Positions 17,578 to 26,432 of a DNA stretch of 64,000 bases are shown here, one piece after another. The translations under genes were made by a program, and so were the position numbers. The stretch is taken from positions 682,001-746,000 of the forward strand of contig NZ_BPTV01000001.1 of NCBI RefSeq assembly GCF_019973375.1, read 5' to 3'. The notes below the pieces were generated by a model. The model did not search any database. It saw only the letters and a list, made by a program, of their open reading frames with translations, and was not told the origin of the DNA. This stretch comes from Prevotella lacticifex (GTDB lineage: Bacteria; Bacteroidota; Bacteroidia; Bacteroidales; Bacteroidaceae). Position 1 is the first letter of the stretch; the number at the start of each line of letters is the position of its first letter.

Positions 17578-18516
17578 ATGAAGTTCTTTAGCCCTAAAGT
17601 AGTCAGCTCCCTCGGCTTTAAGATTAGGCTGTTTCTTGCTGTCTTTGTCCTCAATTTTACAGTCGCAGAGGCAGACGACAATCATGTTTTTACCGATACA
17701 ATACCAATAGTTGAGCGGTACGGGCATATTCTGATGCCTGTAACCATAAACCATGAGCGTAAGCAACTTGCATTCGACACGGGGGCAGAAGGCATTGCGC
17801 TGTATGGGGATAAAAAGCCATTTAAAACGAAATGGATTTCTGACGGTGTTGATGTAAAAAATCATACCAAGGCATTGGAAGAGGGTAATATGCTTGTAGA
17901 ATTTGGCTCGCAATGTGATTCTTTGATCGTTTCGTATGCACCATTACCCTCTGACAGTACATTAAGAGCTGCCTTATTAAATATCGGTGACGGCTTAATG
18001 GGCTTTTGTCCATTAATAAGAAGAGGACTCAACTATTTTGTCAAGGTCGATTTGCGGAAGGGTATCATGATTGTATCGAACGATCACAAGTGGGCAAAGC
18101 GAACAACAGGACTTAGGGTGAGTTACAAAAAGTGCGATGTGTTGCCTTCTTTCTCAATTAAGGTGGGTAAACGTCACCGCACGAAGACGGCATTAGATTC
18201 TGGCGCCAGCCATTTCTGCACCATACGGACAAGTGTCCTTGACAAGTGGGAGAAAGCCGACAAAGAGTTCAAAGCTTGTAAGGCCTTCGATGATAGTATT
18301 GAAGACAATGCGCCCTTATTCGATACGGCTATTCATAAGCGAAGAGTCAAGGCCTACAAATGTGAATTTGCCATCAAGTCGTTCAAGGTGGACGATGCTG
18401 TCATCACGGACGATCCAAGCGGTACAACTTCCGTTGGCGAGGAAATATTCCATAAAGCCGTCATCGCCTTCGATCCGTGGCATCGCAAAATCATTTTCCA
18501 ACCGTACGATAAGTAA
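17578..18516 (+). CDS. Secreted retropepsin-like aspartyl protease
   Basis: A 312-residue protein with a signal peptide ending near residue 30 (hydrophobic LFLAVFVLNF). It has two aspartyl-protease-type motifs, FDTGAEG (Asp67) and LDSGASHF (Asp207), so it is a two-lobe relative of the retropepsin-like families (Asp_protease_2 type). These proteins are common in Bacteroidetes; substrates are mostly unknown. The frame opens at 17434, but the ATG at 17578 puts a proper signal peptide at the start. No close promoter match was seen. The gene stands alone between the glycosyltransferases and a repeat-rich gap. Confidence 0.75.
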   Translation: MKFFSPKVVSSLGFKIRLFLAVFVLNFTVAEADDNHVFTDTIPIVERYGHILMPVTINHERKQLAFDTGAEGIALYGDKKPFKTKWISDGVDVKNHTKALEEGNMLVEFGSQCDSLIVSYAPLPSDSTLRAALLNIGDGLMGFCPLIRRGLNYFVKVDLRKGIMIVSNDHKWAKRTTGLRVSYKKCDVLPSFSIKVGKRHRTKTALDSGASHFCTIRTSVLDKWEKADKEFKACKAFDDSIEDNAPLFDTAIHKRRVKAYKCEFAIKSFKVDDAVITDDPSGTTSVGEEIFHKAVIAFDPWHRKIIFQPYDK

Positions 18517-18696
18517 TGTGGTTTGCTCCGCGTCATGGCAGCTGCGTGTATTTTCTTCAATCTGTCTTTGTGGCAGTAGGGTGGGGATAGATCTCTCCCG
18601 ACGGAGGATTGGAGAGGAAATATGCAGTCGATTGAATGCGTTTGGCGAAGGTTGATGCATCGATTCTCATTCTCTCTGATTTGCTTTCATTATTCC
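18517..18696. other. Start of a 900-base gene-free stretch
   Basis: No credible gene lies between 18517 and the tRNA promoter at 19383. This first part is non-repetitive apart from weak matches to the 44-bp unit seen near murF. Open frames here on both strands are short and overlap repeat DNA. Confidence 0.4.
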
Positions 18697-18823
18697 GAAA
18701 AATATTTACAGCCTTCCGATATGTACCGTTTGGCCTTCTGAAACGGTCCGTTTGAGGACGCAAAACGGTCCGTTTCGCACGATGAAATGGACCTTTTTAG
18801 AACGCCAAATGGCATGTATTTCG
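18697..18823 (+). repeat. 127-bp palindrome-array element, copy B
   Basis: Plus-strand copy. The 44-nt head starts GAAAAATATTTACAGC and includes GATATGTACCGTTTGGC. Two perfect AAACGGTCCGTTT units follow at a 22-bp period, then a decayed unit and the terminal site AAATGGCATG. Same length and order as copies A and C. Confidence 0.85.
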
Positions 18824-19016
18824 ATGTGACTGATAATGAGGTGGTTACGAGGGTGACTTTGTTTGTGTATAGAAGCGAAAGATTTTTACAAGTAATAATA
18901 CCACCAATACGCTGATAAGTAGACAGTTTATGTACCTTTATGCATTTGTTTGCTATGCATTTCGTCCGTCGGTACTGCGTCTCTTCGGCTGTCTGTGCAG
19001 CACCTTGCCACAGTAG

Positions 19017-19103
19017 GGGTAGGGCTTATCCCTACCCTCGTAGCTACGTTATATTTGTTTTGCATCTCGCCCGCTGTTGGTAGGACGGGGATAAACCCCG
19101 TCC
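19017..19103. repeat. Pair of REP-like hairpins in opposite orientation
   Basis: GGGTAGGG-cttat-CCCTACCC (19017-19037) and GGACGGGG-ataaa-CCCCGTCC (19083-19103) are strong 8-bp hairpins with 5-base loops. The loop of one reads as the complement-type of the other, so they face opposite ways, as REP pairs do. Flanks of the second (CGCCCGCTG ... CCCTACGG ... GTGTGCTGC) recur at about 52138-52184 with the hairpin core lost. The 66-codon frame through them is not a gene. Confidence 0.65.
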
Positions 19104-19382
19104 CTACGGTGGTAGTGTGCTGCAAGCGATTCTGTATCAATGATTTATGACGTTAAATTCGTCTTTCTTTGTCGGCTACTGACGGCCGCAAGGGCTGCGT
19201 CCCGCAAACACACATTGCTACTTATCTGCAGGGACGACGGACGACCACGAAGCCGCGGTTGCAATGGATTAACTGGAAATCAATTGGGCTCTTTCCTGCT
19301 TTGCGCCACGATGAAATCAGACTTTTAAGCGGACGGACAATAATTTTAACCGAAAAAATTATTCTGTTCCGTTTTTTATTTG

Positions 19383-19390
19383 TATCTTTG
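19383..19390 (+). promoter_or_regulatory. -7 element of the tRNA-Pro gene
   Basis: TATCTTTG matches TAnnTTTG and lies 22 bases before the mature tRNA 5' end. No clear TTG box is seen at the expected distance. Confidence 0.6.
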
Positions 19391-19412
19391 CACCCGCAAA
19401 ACAAAAAAAGAT

Positions 19413-19485
19413 CGGGATTTAGCGCAGTTGGTAGCGTACTACGTTCGGGACGTAGGGGTCGCTGGTTCGAGTCCAGTAATCCCGA
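19413..19485 (+). tRNA. tRNA-Pro, anticodon CGG
   Basis: A 73-base cloverleaf: acceptor stem CGGGATT/AATCCCG with discriminator A; D arm containing AGCGCAGTTGGTAGCG; anticodon stem CTACG/CGTAG around loop TTCGGGA (anticodon CGG, reads CCG); T arm GCTGG-TTCGAGT-CCAGT-type. The 3' CCA is not encoded. Confidence 0.95.
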
Positions 19486-19494
19486 CTTACTCAA

Positions 19495-19533
19495 GGAGAC
19501 AGGCTGGTATGCGGCTTGTCTCTTTTGCTTTTT
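19495..19533 (+). terminator. Terminator after tRNA-Pro
   Basis: GGAGACAGGC and GGCTTGTCTC form an imperfect stem, followed by TTTTGCTTTTT. It begins 10 bases past the tRNA. The remaining 330 bases up to the sigma gene show no feature I can support and no clear promoter. Confidence 0.55.
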
Positions 19534-19868
19534 ATGGCCTTCCTATCTTTTCTTTTTGCTCTGTGAAGAATATTTCCACTCACTATGATTTCACTGAAAA
19601 TATCCAGTGCACCGCAGATTCTGTCTCGTTCGTAATCGGAAATTGGTTTTAACGGCATGGCAAAGATATGCGTTTGTCGCGCTAAAGTGTTCATTCGGAG
19701 GCTTAAGGCTTACGCTTGCGAGATTCTCGTAAGTTGGATTTATATCTCGTCATGATATTGATAGCAGTCTATTCCGACTCAATTCGCATTCGTGACTTAT
19801 GGTTAATGAATGTTAATTGTGTTTATGTTTTCGGGATTAATCCGTTTTACAGATAGAAAACAGAGACA

Positions 19869-20381
19869 ATGACCGACAAAGAGTTTATCGACATAGCAAC
19901 GGCATTGCGGGAGCAGGCCCTTCGACGGGGCCGCTGCTATCCGCTCGACACCGACGAGGCCGAGGACATCGCCCAGGATACGATGCTCAGGCTGTGGGCT
20001 CTGCGGTCAAAGATTGTCTCCGCCGACCATGCCGCGGGACTGGCTTCGGTCATTGCGGCCCATACGGCCATCGATCTTCTGAGGCGACGCCGACAGACTG
20101 TTGTCACGACCGCCGATGTCGAGATTAGTGAAACTTCGGGTCATACCCCGTTGACAGCCATTGAGGACCAGGCCAACGACGCGTGGCTACAGCGGCAGCT
20201 CAGCCGACTGCCATCAAAGGAATACGAGATTTTGCACCTCCGCCAGGTGGAGCAGAAAAGCAACGGCGAGATAGCGGCAATACTCGGAATAACGCCTCAA
20301 TCGGTGGCCACACTCCTCTCGCGGGCCCGCCATAAGCTCTTGGAGAAGATACAAAGAGACAGGATGAGGGGCCTGATATGA
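19869..20381 (+). CDS. ECF-type RNA polymerase sigma factor
   Basis: A 170-residue sigma-70 family protein with only regions 2 and 4. Region 2 has DEAEDIAQDTMLRLW (residues ~35-50), which binds the core enzyme and melts the -10 site. Region 4 near 110-160 has LPSKEYEILHLR and the helix-turn-helix NGEIAAILGITPQSVATLLSRAR. It is followed by a membrane protein with an N-terminal cytoplasmic part and then by a secreted protein. This fits a sigma/anti-sigma/target operon. The regulon cannot be read here. Confidence 0.88.
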   Translation: MTDKEFIDIATALREQALRRGRCYPLDTDEAEDIAQDTMLRLWALRSKIVSADHAAGLASVIAAHTAIDLLRRRRQTVVTTADVEISETSGHTPLTAIEDQANDAWLQRQLSRLPSKEYEILHLRQVEQKSNGEIAAILGITPQSVATLLSRARHKLLEKIQRDRMRGLI

Positions 20382-20454
20382 TAAGAAAAAACACCGCAGG
20401 AGGAAGGACCTCGGGCGATGCTCAACGTGAAACGGATAAAAAACGGATTATATA

Positions 20455-21180
20455 ATGACAAAGGATATACGTCAGCTGCTTCGGAAGTTCATGGATGGTA
20501 TGACCACCGTGGACGAGGAACGCTACATCAGCAAGTGGTTCCGCAGCCATCCGGATGTTGATGGTGACCTTGCCGACTATCGGACGATGTTCGGATGGTT
20601 CGACGATGGTATGCCGATGCCTAAGCGACGCAACATCAGATTGTTGCGTATTGTGGCTGTGGCAGCGTCGGTGGCGCTCGCTGTCGGTGTCGGACTCTTC
20701 GGGTTGAGCCGTTGGCAGCATCCCGCCGGCGATGAGGCATCGGCTCCCATAGCCATTGCGACGTTCAAGAAGGCTCCCCGCGCCGTTACCCCCGAGCATG
20801 CCGACACGGCTACACAGGCGGTTCCGATGGATAATGATACCATAGATTCTCAAATATACAACCATGAGAAGAAGACCGGGCACAGGACGCGCCGGGTGAG
20901 GTTCGAGCCTGTGCCGCCTTCTCCTCTCTACGCGGATCGCACGGCCGAACAGTCGGAGGAGGCTGTGGCGTTGGCTGAGGCTATGGAGAAAGCCAACAGC
21001 TCGTACCATGTGACGGAGGAATCGGAGAAATTTGTCGATGCGGCCCTGACACTTATGGACTGCGATATCACGCGCACACTGCTGATAAACGATATGCAGT
21101 CGGCTATCAACGAGCAGCTCATAACGAGTGCTATTGAGGACGGCACCATGACACAATATTATGACGATGATACATATTAA
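20455..21180 (+). CDS. Probable anti-sigma factor, single-pass membrane protein
   Basis: A 241-residue protein. Residues 1-60 are soluble and resemble the short N-terminal domains of Bacteroidetes anti-sigma proteins (KFMDGMTTVDEERYISKWF...). One membrane segment lies at about 64-85 (LRIVAVAASVALAVGVGLFG). The rest is periplasmic and low in complexity, without a FecR domain I can identify. It begins 73 bases after the sigma gene. The role is inferred from order and topology. Confidence 0.65.
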   Translation: MTKDIRQLLRKFMDGMTTVDEERYISKWFRSHPDVDGDLADYRTMFGWFDDGMPMPKRRNIRLLRIVAVAASVALAVGVGLFGLSRWQHPAGDEASAPIAIATFKKAPRAVTPEHADTATQAVPMDNDTIDSQIYNHEKKTGHRTRRVRFEPVPPSPLYADRTAEQSEEAVALAEAMEKANSSYHVTEESEKFVDAALTLMDCDITRTLLINDMQSAINEQLITSAIEDGTMTQYYDDDTY

Positions 21181-21205
21181 CAATAAATATTAGGAGGACG
21201 AAACA

Positions 21206-22354
21206 ATGAGGACAATAAGAGCATTGATAACTGCGGCTGTCGCGCTGACAGCCATCGCCGCTTACGGCCAAAAGCCCTTGGAGGATATTGGCCAGGCGTA
21301 CGACCGTCTCGTCGCCTCGCTCTACACCGGCGGCAATATTGTATCGCAGACAAAGGAGAACTACCCCGGATGGAGTAGGACAGAGGTGAGTTTTGCGTTT
21401 CCGGCAAAGAAGAGTAAGCTCATCAGCGATTACAATTCTACGCTGTTCGACTGGAGTGCAAAGGCCTACTCGTCGTTCGTCAAAAGGGCTGGAGCGAACG
21501 ACAACAGCCAGATGAACATCGCATGGGGTGAGGGCAACAGGCAGCAGACGAGTTTCGGCTCGTGGCCTGACCGCAACTACAATATCCAGTTTATACGCGA
21601 CTGCAAGGACTCGACGATGCGTTACGCCTACGCGCTGGTGTGGTATGTGCGTAACGACAGTCTGCTCGGCAGTGTGGACAGATATTACGGCAAGGATCCA
21701 CGGATGAGTAGCCATAGAACTATGACCTACGGATACAATAGTAAAGGCCGGAAAGGCACGTGGATTATCGACAAGAGCAACGGAAGTCTCTACGGACCGG
21801 GCATCTCCATCGACGATAAAGGGGTGTATATCAATGGTACACGATATTCCGACTATGCCGACCGCGATGGTGAATGGGCTGTCGACGGGAGCGGAGATGT
21901 GTATGGACCGGGTATCTCCATCGACGACAAGGGCATATATATCGACGGAAAGAAATACTCCGACTATCCCCTGCCAACGCTACAGTCGGAGATGAAGAAA
22001 CTCCAGAACGAACTTGACAATATCCAGTTGAAGAAAAAAATAAAGAACAGTACCGACTTTGTCAATCAGTTCAACAACCTCCACATTTTCTATTCGTCGT
22101 TGTGCAGTTCCTACAAGGACTACAAAAAGTGTAAGGGCGACGAGCAGACGGGACAGCTGATGATAATGAACCTCATGGTGGCTGTACTGAACAAGGCCAA
22201 CGATATGTGCTCGAACTACTATAATGTGATTAATACTCCGGCTAAGAAGTTCATTGCCAGTCAGTTGAATGCTATGGCTGATGAGTCGAAGGACCAGTAT
22301 ATCGGTGACGCTTTCAAGGCTATGGCCAAGGAACTGCTGTCGAAAGCTGACTGA
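21206..22354 (+). CDS. Secreted protein with two internal GPGISIDDKG repeats
   Basis: A 382-residue protein with a clear signal peptide cut near AYG-Q (residue 21). Residues ~195-217 and ~233-254 are near copies (GPGISIDDKGVYINGTRYSD and GPGISIDDKGIYIDGKKYSD), joined by an acidic linker. After them comes a charged helical stretch (about 255-290) that may form a coiled coil. I do not recognise the family. It is 25 bases after the membrane protein and likely cotranscribed with the sigma factor, so it may be the envelope component the pair responds to or controls. Confidence 0.7.
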   Translation: MRTIRALITAAVALTAIAAYGQKPLEDIGQAYDRLVASLYTGGNIVSQTKENYPGWSRTEVSFAFPAKKSKLISDYNSTLFDWSAKAYSSFVKRAGANDNSQMNIAWGEGNRQQTSFGSWPDRNYNIQFIRDCKDSTMRYAYALVWYVRNDSLLGSVDRYYGKDPRMSSHRTMTYGYNSKGRKGTWIIDKSNGSLYGPGISIDDKGVYINGTRYSDYADRDGEWAVDGSGDVYGPGISIDDKGIYIDGKKYSDYPLPTLQSEMKKLQNELDNIQLKKKIKNSTDFVNQFNNLHIFYSSLCSSYKDYKKCKGDEQTGQLMIMNLMVAVLNKANDMCSNYYNVINTPAKKFIASQLNAMADESKDQYIGDAFKAMAKELLSKAD

Positions 22355-22436
22355 AATACAGTGATTTGGACTTGTTTTTGTAATGGAAAAGGAAATATAA
22401 GTAGTCGAAAGCCGACTGAAATACAGCGCTTTAGAC
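22339..22436 (+). repeat. Partial direct duplication of the 3' end of the preceding gene
   Basis: GTCGAAAGCTGACTGAAATA at 22339 (spanning the stop codon) recurs with few changes at 22404 as GTCGAAAGCCGACTGAAATA, and more loosely at about 22453. The spacing is 65 bases. The copies look like decayed tandem duplications. Confidence 0.6.
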
Positions 22437-22495
22437 CAGACTAAGGGAATTTGAAAAGCTGATTGGAAGACAGCCCGCGAGGACAGAATGAGATT

Positions 22496-22520
22496 GGAGC
22501 CCGGTATTATGCCGGGCTCC
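22496..22520. terminator. Bidirectional terminator hairpin
   Basis: GGAGCCCGG-tattatg-CCGGGCTCC, a perfect 9-bp GC-rich stem between convergent genes ending at 22354 (+) and 22538 (-). The following T run is short. Confidence 0.65.
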
Positions 22521-22537
22521 TTCGGTTGATATTCGGC

Positions 22538-23467
22538 CTAAAATGTTACGTAAGGCCGCAGGCGTTCAATCTCTTCCGCCGGGAAATCTTTTAGTAGCGA
22601 CAGCTGGCTGAGGTCGGTGATGCGGCCCTTCAGCCGTCGGTAGTCGCAAATCTCGCGGGCCTGATAGAAGTTGATGTATGGGTGACGGCGCAACTGATTG
22701 ATGGTGAGTGTGTTGATATTAAGTTTTGTCGGGTGGGCGTTGCCGATTCGGAAGTAGGGTAGCGTCTCTACGGGGAAGTCGTCGATCTCTTTCAGTTGTG
22801 CCACGCTGACATAACCGCCAAGGCGCGTCCCGTAGCCTACGATGCGCCGGGCCCACCACGTGCCGATACCCGGAATCTTCTTCAGCTGTGTAGTGTCGGC
22901 GGTGGCGAGGTCGATGGTCTGTCCGGCTTTCAGCTTCATGGGGAATAGAACGGTGTCGCGGCTGTATTCGTGGTGGTCGTTGTTGGGACTGAAGACGGGC
23001 CGCGGGCGGACGTAGTTGGCCGCCGGAGCGTAGTCGTCGGAAATCTGTATGTAGGGCCGCATGTCCATATACTGCTTGCGGGTGAGACCGTAGACGCGGG
23101 CGAAATCCTCGGGACTGCGGTACACACCGCCCTTGGCACGATAGCGGTAGATATTGCGCACCTGCCACGGCGAGAGCCCGAGGCGCAGCAGCTGCGTGCT
23201 GTCGGCGGTGTTGGGGTCGAAGGCGAAGAGCTCGGCCTGACGCCCGTCGTCGGTGCGGTAAGGTCGTGGGGACATGTAAGGATAACGGGCGGAACGCCGC
23301 GAGGAGTCGCGCTTAAAGGCCAGACTGTCGGCAGAGGCGACGGCAGTGCGCTTCTCCAGTCCGCCGACAAAGAAGAATATCGACGCGGCAAGGGCCACGA
23401 GACAAAGGAAGAACAGGAATACTACTCTGTCGGATTTCTGTAGATAGAAAAAGTCCCGTATTCGCAT
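22538..23467 (-). CDS. Helix-hairpin-helix (ComEA-like) membrane-anchored protein
   Basis: A 309-residue protein with one N-terminal membrane segment (residues ~15-34) and three helix-hairpin-helix repeats: DPNTADSTQLLRLGLSPWQ (~75), DLATADTTQLKKIPGIG (~185) and LNINTLTINQLRRHPYI (~250). HhH units bind the DNA backbone without sequence preference, and ComEA uses them in DNA uptake. In Bacteroidetes such proteins are widespread, and many are annotated only as HhH or competence-like. Whether this one takes part in DNA uptake is open. It is transcribed toward the sigma operon. Confidence 0.8.
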   Translation of the reverse strand: MRIRDFFYLQKSDRVVFLFFLCLVALAASIFFFVGGLEKRTAVASADSLAFKRDSSRRSARYPYMSPRPYRTDDGRQAELFAFDPNTADSTQLLRLGLSPWQVRNIYRYRAKGGVYRSPEDFARVYGLTRKQYMDMRPYIQISDDYAPAANYVRPRPVFSPNNDHHEYSRDTVLFPMKLKAGQTIDLATADTTQLKKIPGIGTWWARRIVGYGTRLGGYVSVAQLKEIDDFPVETLPYFRIGNAHPTKLNINTLTINQLRRHPYINFYQAREICDYRRLKGRITDLSQLSLLKDFPAEEIERLRPYVTF

Positions 23468-23633
23468 ATAGATTAGTATTTAGTCGGATTGAAGTTTATA
23501 TTATTCTGCTATTGACGTCTCATCGTATTTTTTATGACTCCCCCGGTTCTTCCATCGGTCCATGTCTACATTATATATAGGAGCCGAGGGAAGGACTTTA
23601 TGTTGTCAACCGGATTTTGCTCCGGTAGTTACG

Positions 23634-24986
23634 CTATACTACTCCGAACTGATGGAGGAAGATCATCACGATGCATACGGGGCATACGAACCGCACGAAG
23701 AACAGCCAGATGCCGTAAAAACGTCCGCTCACCGTGTCCCAGTTAGTGAACTCGCGATGGACAATCGTCTGTGGTACCACCCATCCTACGAAGAAACATG
23801 TTAGCAGGGAACCGAGGGGAAGGAGGATTTGTGCCGTGAAGAAATCGCAGAAGTCCATAATGCTCTTTCCCATCAGTGTCAGACCGTTGACGGCTCCGCA
23901 CGACAGTGAGCACACGATGGCTATGATGCATGCTGTCACCGTGACGATGCAGGCGGCACCGCGGCGGGAGGTGTGGAGCTCCTCACGGAAGAAAGCTGTG
24001 CCTATCTCGTGCATCGAGATTGTCGAGGTGAGGGCCGCAAGCACCAGGAGAGCGTAGAAAAGCACTGCCACCACATGGCCGAGGAAGGGGAGAAAGGCAA
24101 ATGCCTTGTCAAAAACTGTAGGCAGGGTGATGAATATCAGCGACGGACCGCTGTCGGGGTTCACTCCTACGGAGAATGCCGCGGGGAAGATCATCAGTCC
24201 CGCGAGGATGGCTATTCCCGTGTCGAGGAGTGCTATCTGGCATGCCGACACGCTGAGATTGGTGCGGCGACTGAAGTATGAGGCATAAGTACAGAGGCAG
24301 GCTGTGCCGAGGCTGAGGGAGAAAAAGGCTTGTCCGAGGGCGTCGAGGAATACGTCGTGGGTTAGTTTCGAGAAGTCGGGGTGGAAGAGAAATTCTATTC
24401 CTTTCGATGCACCGGGCAGTGAACACGACGCTATGACGATGACGATTAGGAGGACAAAAAGCGTAGGCATGAGGATATTTGAGACTTTCTCTATGCCCTG
24501 GCGCACACCTTGGGTTATGACGAAATGGGTCATCACGACAAAGGCAAGAGCCCACAGTGCCGGTTTTATGGGGTTGGAAGTGAACCTGACGAAATAGTCC
24601 TTGACGCTATTGGCATCGCCGCCGACCATTCCGAAGAGAGAGGCGAAGAAGTACTGGAGGCACCATCCGGCCACAACGGCATAGAAACCGAGGATGATTG
24701 TCGACGTGATGACACCGAGCACACCCACGGCTCCCCATGCCCTGCCCTTATGAAACGACTTATAGGCGCGCGCGGCATTGGATGCACCGTGGCGCCCGAC
24801 GATGAATTCGGCAATCATTCCGGGGATTCCTAACAGAAGAACGCACACAATGTAGACGGCGATGAACGCCGCACCACCGTTCTGACCCGCCATAAACGGG
24901 AAGCGCCAGATATTTCCAAGGCCGACGGCACTGCCTGCCGTGGCGAGGATAACGCCTATCTTTCCGAAGTTTGCCCTTGTTTCCAT
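23634..24986 (-). CDS. Sodium-dependent transporter, SNF/NSS family (second of pair)
   Basis: A 450-residue member of the neurotransmitter:sodium symporter family, with about eleven or twelve membrane helices. The diagnostic first helix GSAVGLGNIWRFPFMAGQNGG forms the sodium and substrate site. I placed the start at the ATG at 24986 (METRANFGK), two bases beyond the stop of the gene before it, rather than at 25040, where the frame merely stays open. Bacterial members import amino acids such as tryptophan or leucine with sodium; the substrate is unknown here. Confidence 0.88.
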   Translation of the reverse strand: METRANFGKIGVILATAGSAVGLGNIWRFPFMAGQNGGAAFIAVYIVCVLLLGIPGMIAEFIVGRHGASNAARAYKSFHKGRAWGAVGVLGVITSTIILGFYAVVAGWCLQYFFASLFGMVGGDANSVKDYFVRFTSNPIKPALWALAFVVMTHFVITQGVRQGIEKVSNILMPTLFVLLIVIVIASCSLPGASKGIEFLFHPDFSKLTHDVFLDALGQAFFSLSLGTACLCTYASYFSRRTNLSVSACQIALLDTGIAILAGLMIFPAAFSVGVNPDSGPSLIFITLPTVFDKAFAFLPFLGHVVAVLFYALLVLAALTSTISMHEIGTAFFREELHTSRRGAACIVTVTACIIAIVCSLSCGAVNGLTLMGKSIMDFCDFFTAQILLPLGSLLTCFFVGWVVPQTIVHREFTNWDTVSGRFYGIWLFFVRFVCPVCIVMIFLHQFGVV

Positions 24987-24988
24987 TA

Positions 24989-26350
24989 TTATATCAGACC
25001 GAATTGGTGAAGGAATATCGCAAGTATGCACAGCGGACATACTATGCGGACGAGGAAGAAATAGACTCCGAAGAGCCGTCCCTTGAGGGTTCCCCAGTTT
25101 GTGAACTCATCTTTAATGATTTTCTTGGGGATGAACCAGCCGACGAAAATGCACGTTAGGAAACCGCCGACGGGAAGGAAAATCTGCCCTGTGACGAAGT
25201 CGAAGATATCGAACAGCTCCTTACCGCCAATCTCGAGGAAACTCCACTGACCCAACGACATGGAGCAGAAGAAACCGATGACGACCGCTGAGGCTGTTAC
25301 TATCGTAGCGGCACTCTTGCGGCTGATATGCAGTTCCTCCTGAAAGAATGCCGTACTCACCTCGTGGAGGGAGATAAGCGATGTCAGAGCAGCCATGGCG
25401 AGGAGAGCGTAGAAGGCGAAGGAGATGACGAATCCCAATATCGGGGCTCCGGCGAAGGCTTTCTCGAATACGTTCGGCAGGGTGATGAATATCAGCGATG
25501 GACCGCTGTCGGGGTTGACGCCGATGGAGAAAGCCGCTGGGAAGATCATCAGTCCGGCGAGGATGGCCACGACGGTGTCGATGGTACATGTCTGTGCGGC
25601 TGTATTGACGAGATTCGTCTGGCGCGTATAGTAGGAGGCGTAGGTGCAGATGCAGCCCATGGCGATGCTCAGCGAGTAGAAGCTCTGTCCGAGAGCACCG
25701 AGGAAGACCCCGCTGTCGACCTTGGAAAAGTCGGGCTTGAAGAGAAAACGGATGCCTTCCGTGGCACCTGGGAGCATGCAGCTTGCCACGACGATGACAA
25801 GAAGGAGGATGAATAGTGTGGGCATCATTATCTTTGATGCACGCTCAATGCCGTTTCTGACACCGTGGATGATGACAAAGTGGGTGATGAGAAGGATTGC
25901 CAATGTACATACCATCGGTTCCCAAGGATTTGTCTCGAAGTCGGAGAAGAAAGCCTTGAAGTAGTCGGGTGATCCGTGGAGCTGCCCTGTCAGTGAGGCA
26001 ATTACGTACTCCAAGCACCATCCCGACACCACGGCGTAGTAGCCGGTGATGAGAAATCCGGTGAGCACTCCGAGCATTCCAACCCATTTCCAGGCCTTGC
26101 CACCGGAGAGCTTGGAGTAGGCACGCGCGGTGTTTGATGCCGCATGGCGTCCGATGATGAACTCATTAATCATACAGGGTATTCCCAACAGGAAGACGCA
26201 TCCAATGTAAACGATGATGAACGCTGCACCACCGTTCTCGCCCGTCATATAGGGAAAACGCCATACATTACCTAATCCTACGGCTCCTCCGGCCGTAGCG
26301 AGAACCATTCCTATTTTGCTTCCGAAACTTGCTCTTTCTGTTTGCGCCAT
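24989..26350 (-). CDS. Sodium-dependent transporter, SNF/NSS family (first of pair)
   Basis: A 453-residue paralogue of the next gene, with GGAVGLGNVWRFPYMTGENGG in helix 1 and the same loop motifs (NEFIIGRHAASNTARAY, NPDSGPSLIFITLP). The two share most conserved blocks and lie head to tail with a two-base gap, so they are a tandem duplication transcribed together from the promoter near 26375. Retention of both copies suggests different substrates or a heteromer; the sequence does not decide. Confidence 0.9.
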   Translation of the reverse strand: MAQTERASFGSKIGMVLATAGGAVGLGNVWRFPYMTGENGGAAFIIVYIGCVFLLGIPCMINEFIIGRHAASNTARAYSKLSGGKAWKWVGMLGVLTGFLITGYYAVVSGWCLEYVIASLTGQLHGSPDYFKAFFSDFETNPWEPMVCTLAILLITHFVIIHGVRNGIERASKIMMPTLFILLLVIVVASCMLPGATEGIRFLFKPDFSKVDSGVFLGALGQSFYSLSIAMGCICTYASYYTRQTNLVNTAAQTCTIDTVVAILAGLMIFPAAFSIGVNPDSGPSLIFITLPNVFEKAFAGAPILGFVISFAFYALLAMAALTSLISLHEVSTAFFQEELHISRKSAATIVTASAVVIGFFCSMSLGQWSFLEIGGKELFDIFDFVTGQIFLPVGGFLTCIFVGWFIPKKIIKDEFTNWGTLKGRLFGVYFFLVRIVCPLCILAIFLHQFGLI

Positions 26351-26374
26351 AATTTTTTTTCATTAAAGACACTG

Positions 26375-26402
26375 CAAAATTATAAAATATTTTCTACTTT
26401 TG
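26375..26402. promoter_or_regulatory. Back-to-back promoters between the transporter pair and vanZ-like gene
   Basis: CAAAATTA at 26375-26382 is TAATTTTG on the reverse strand (for the transporters). TACTTTTG at 26395-26402 serves the plus-strand gene at 26433. The two -7 boxes are 12 bases apart, so each lies within the other's spacer and they should compete for polymerase. A T8 run separates the leftward box from its start codon. Confidence 0.55.
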
Positions 26403-26432
26403 CATAAGATTTGAAAGCAAACTTAATTTATC

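Noticed and set aside
18950..19150. 66-codon plus-strand frame
   Set aside because: It consists of the two REP-like hairpins and their flanks; not a gene.
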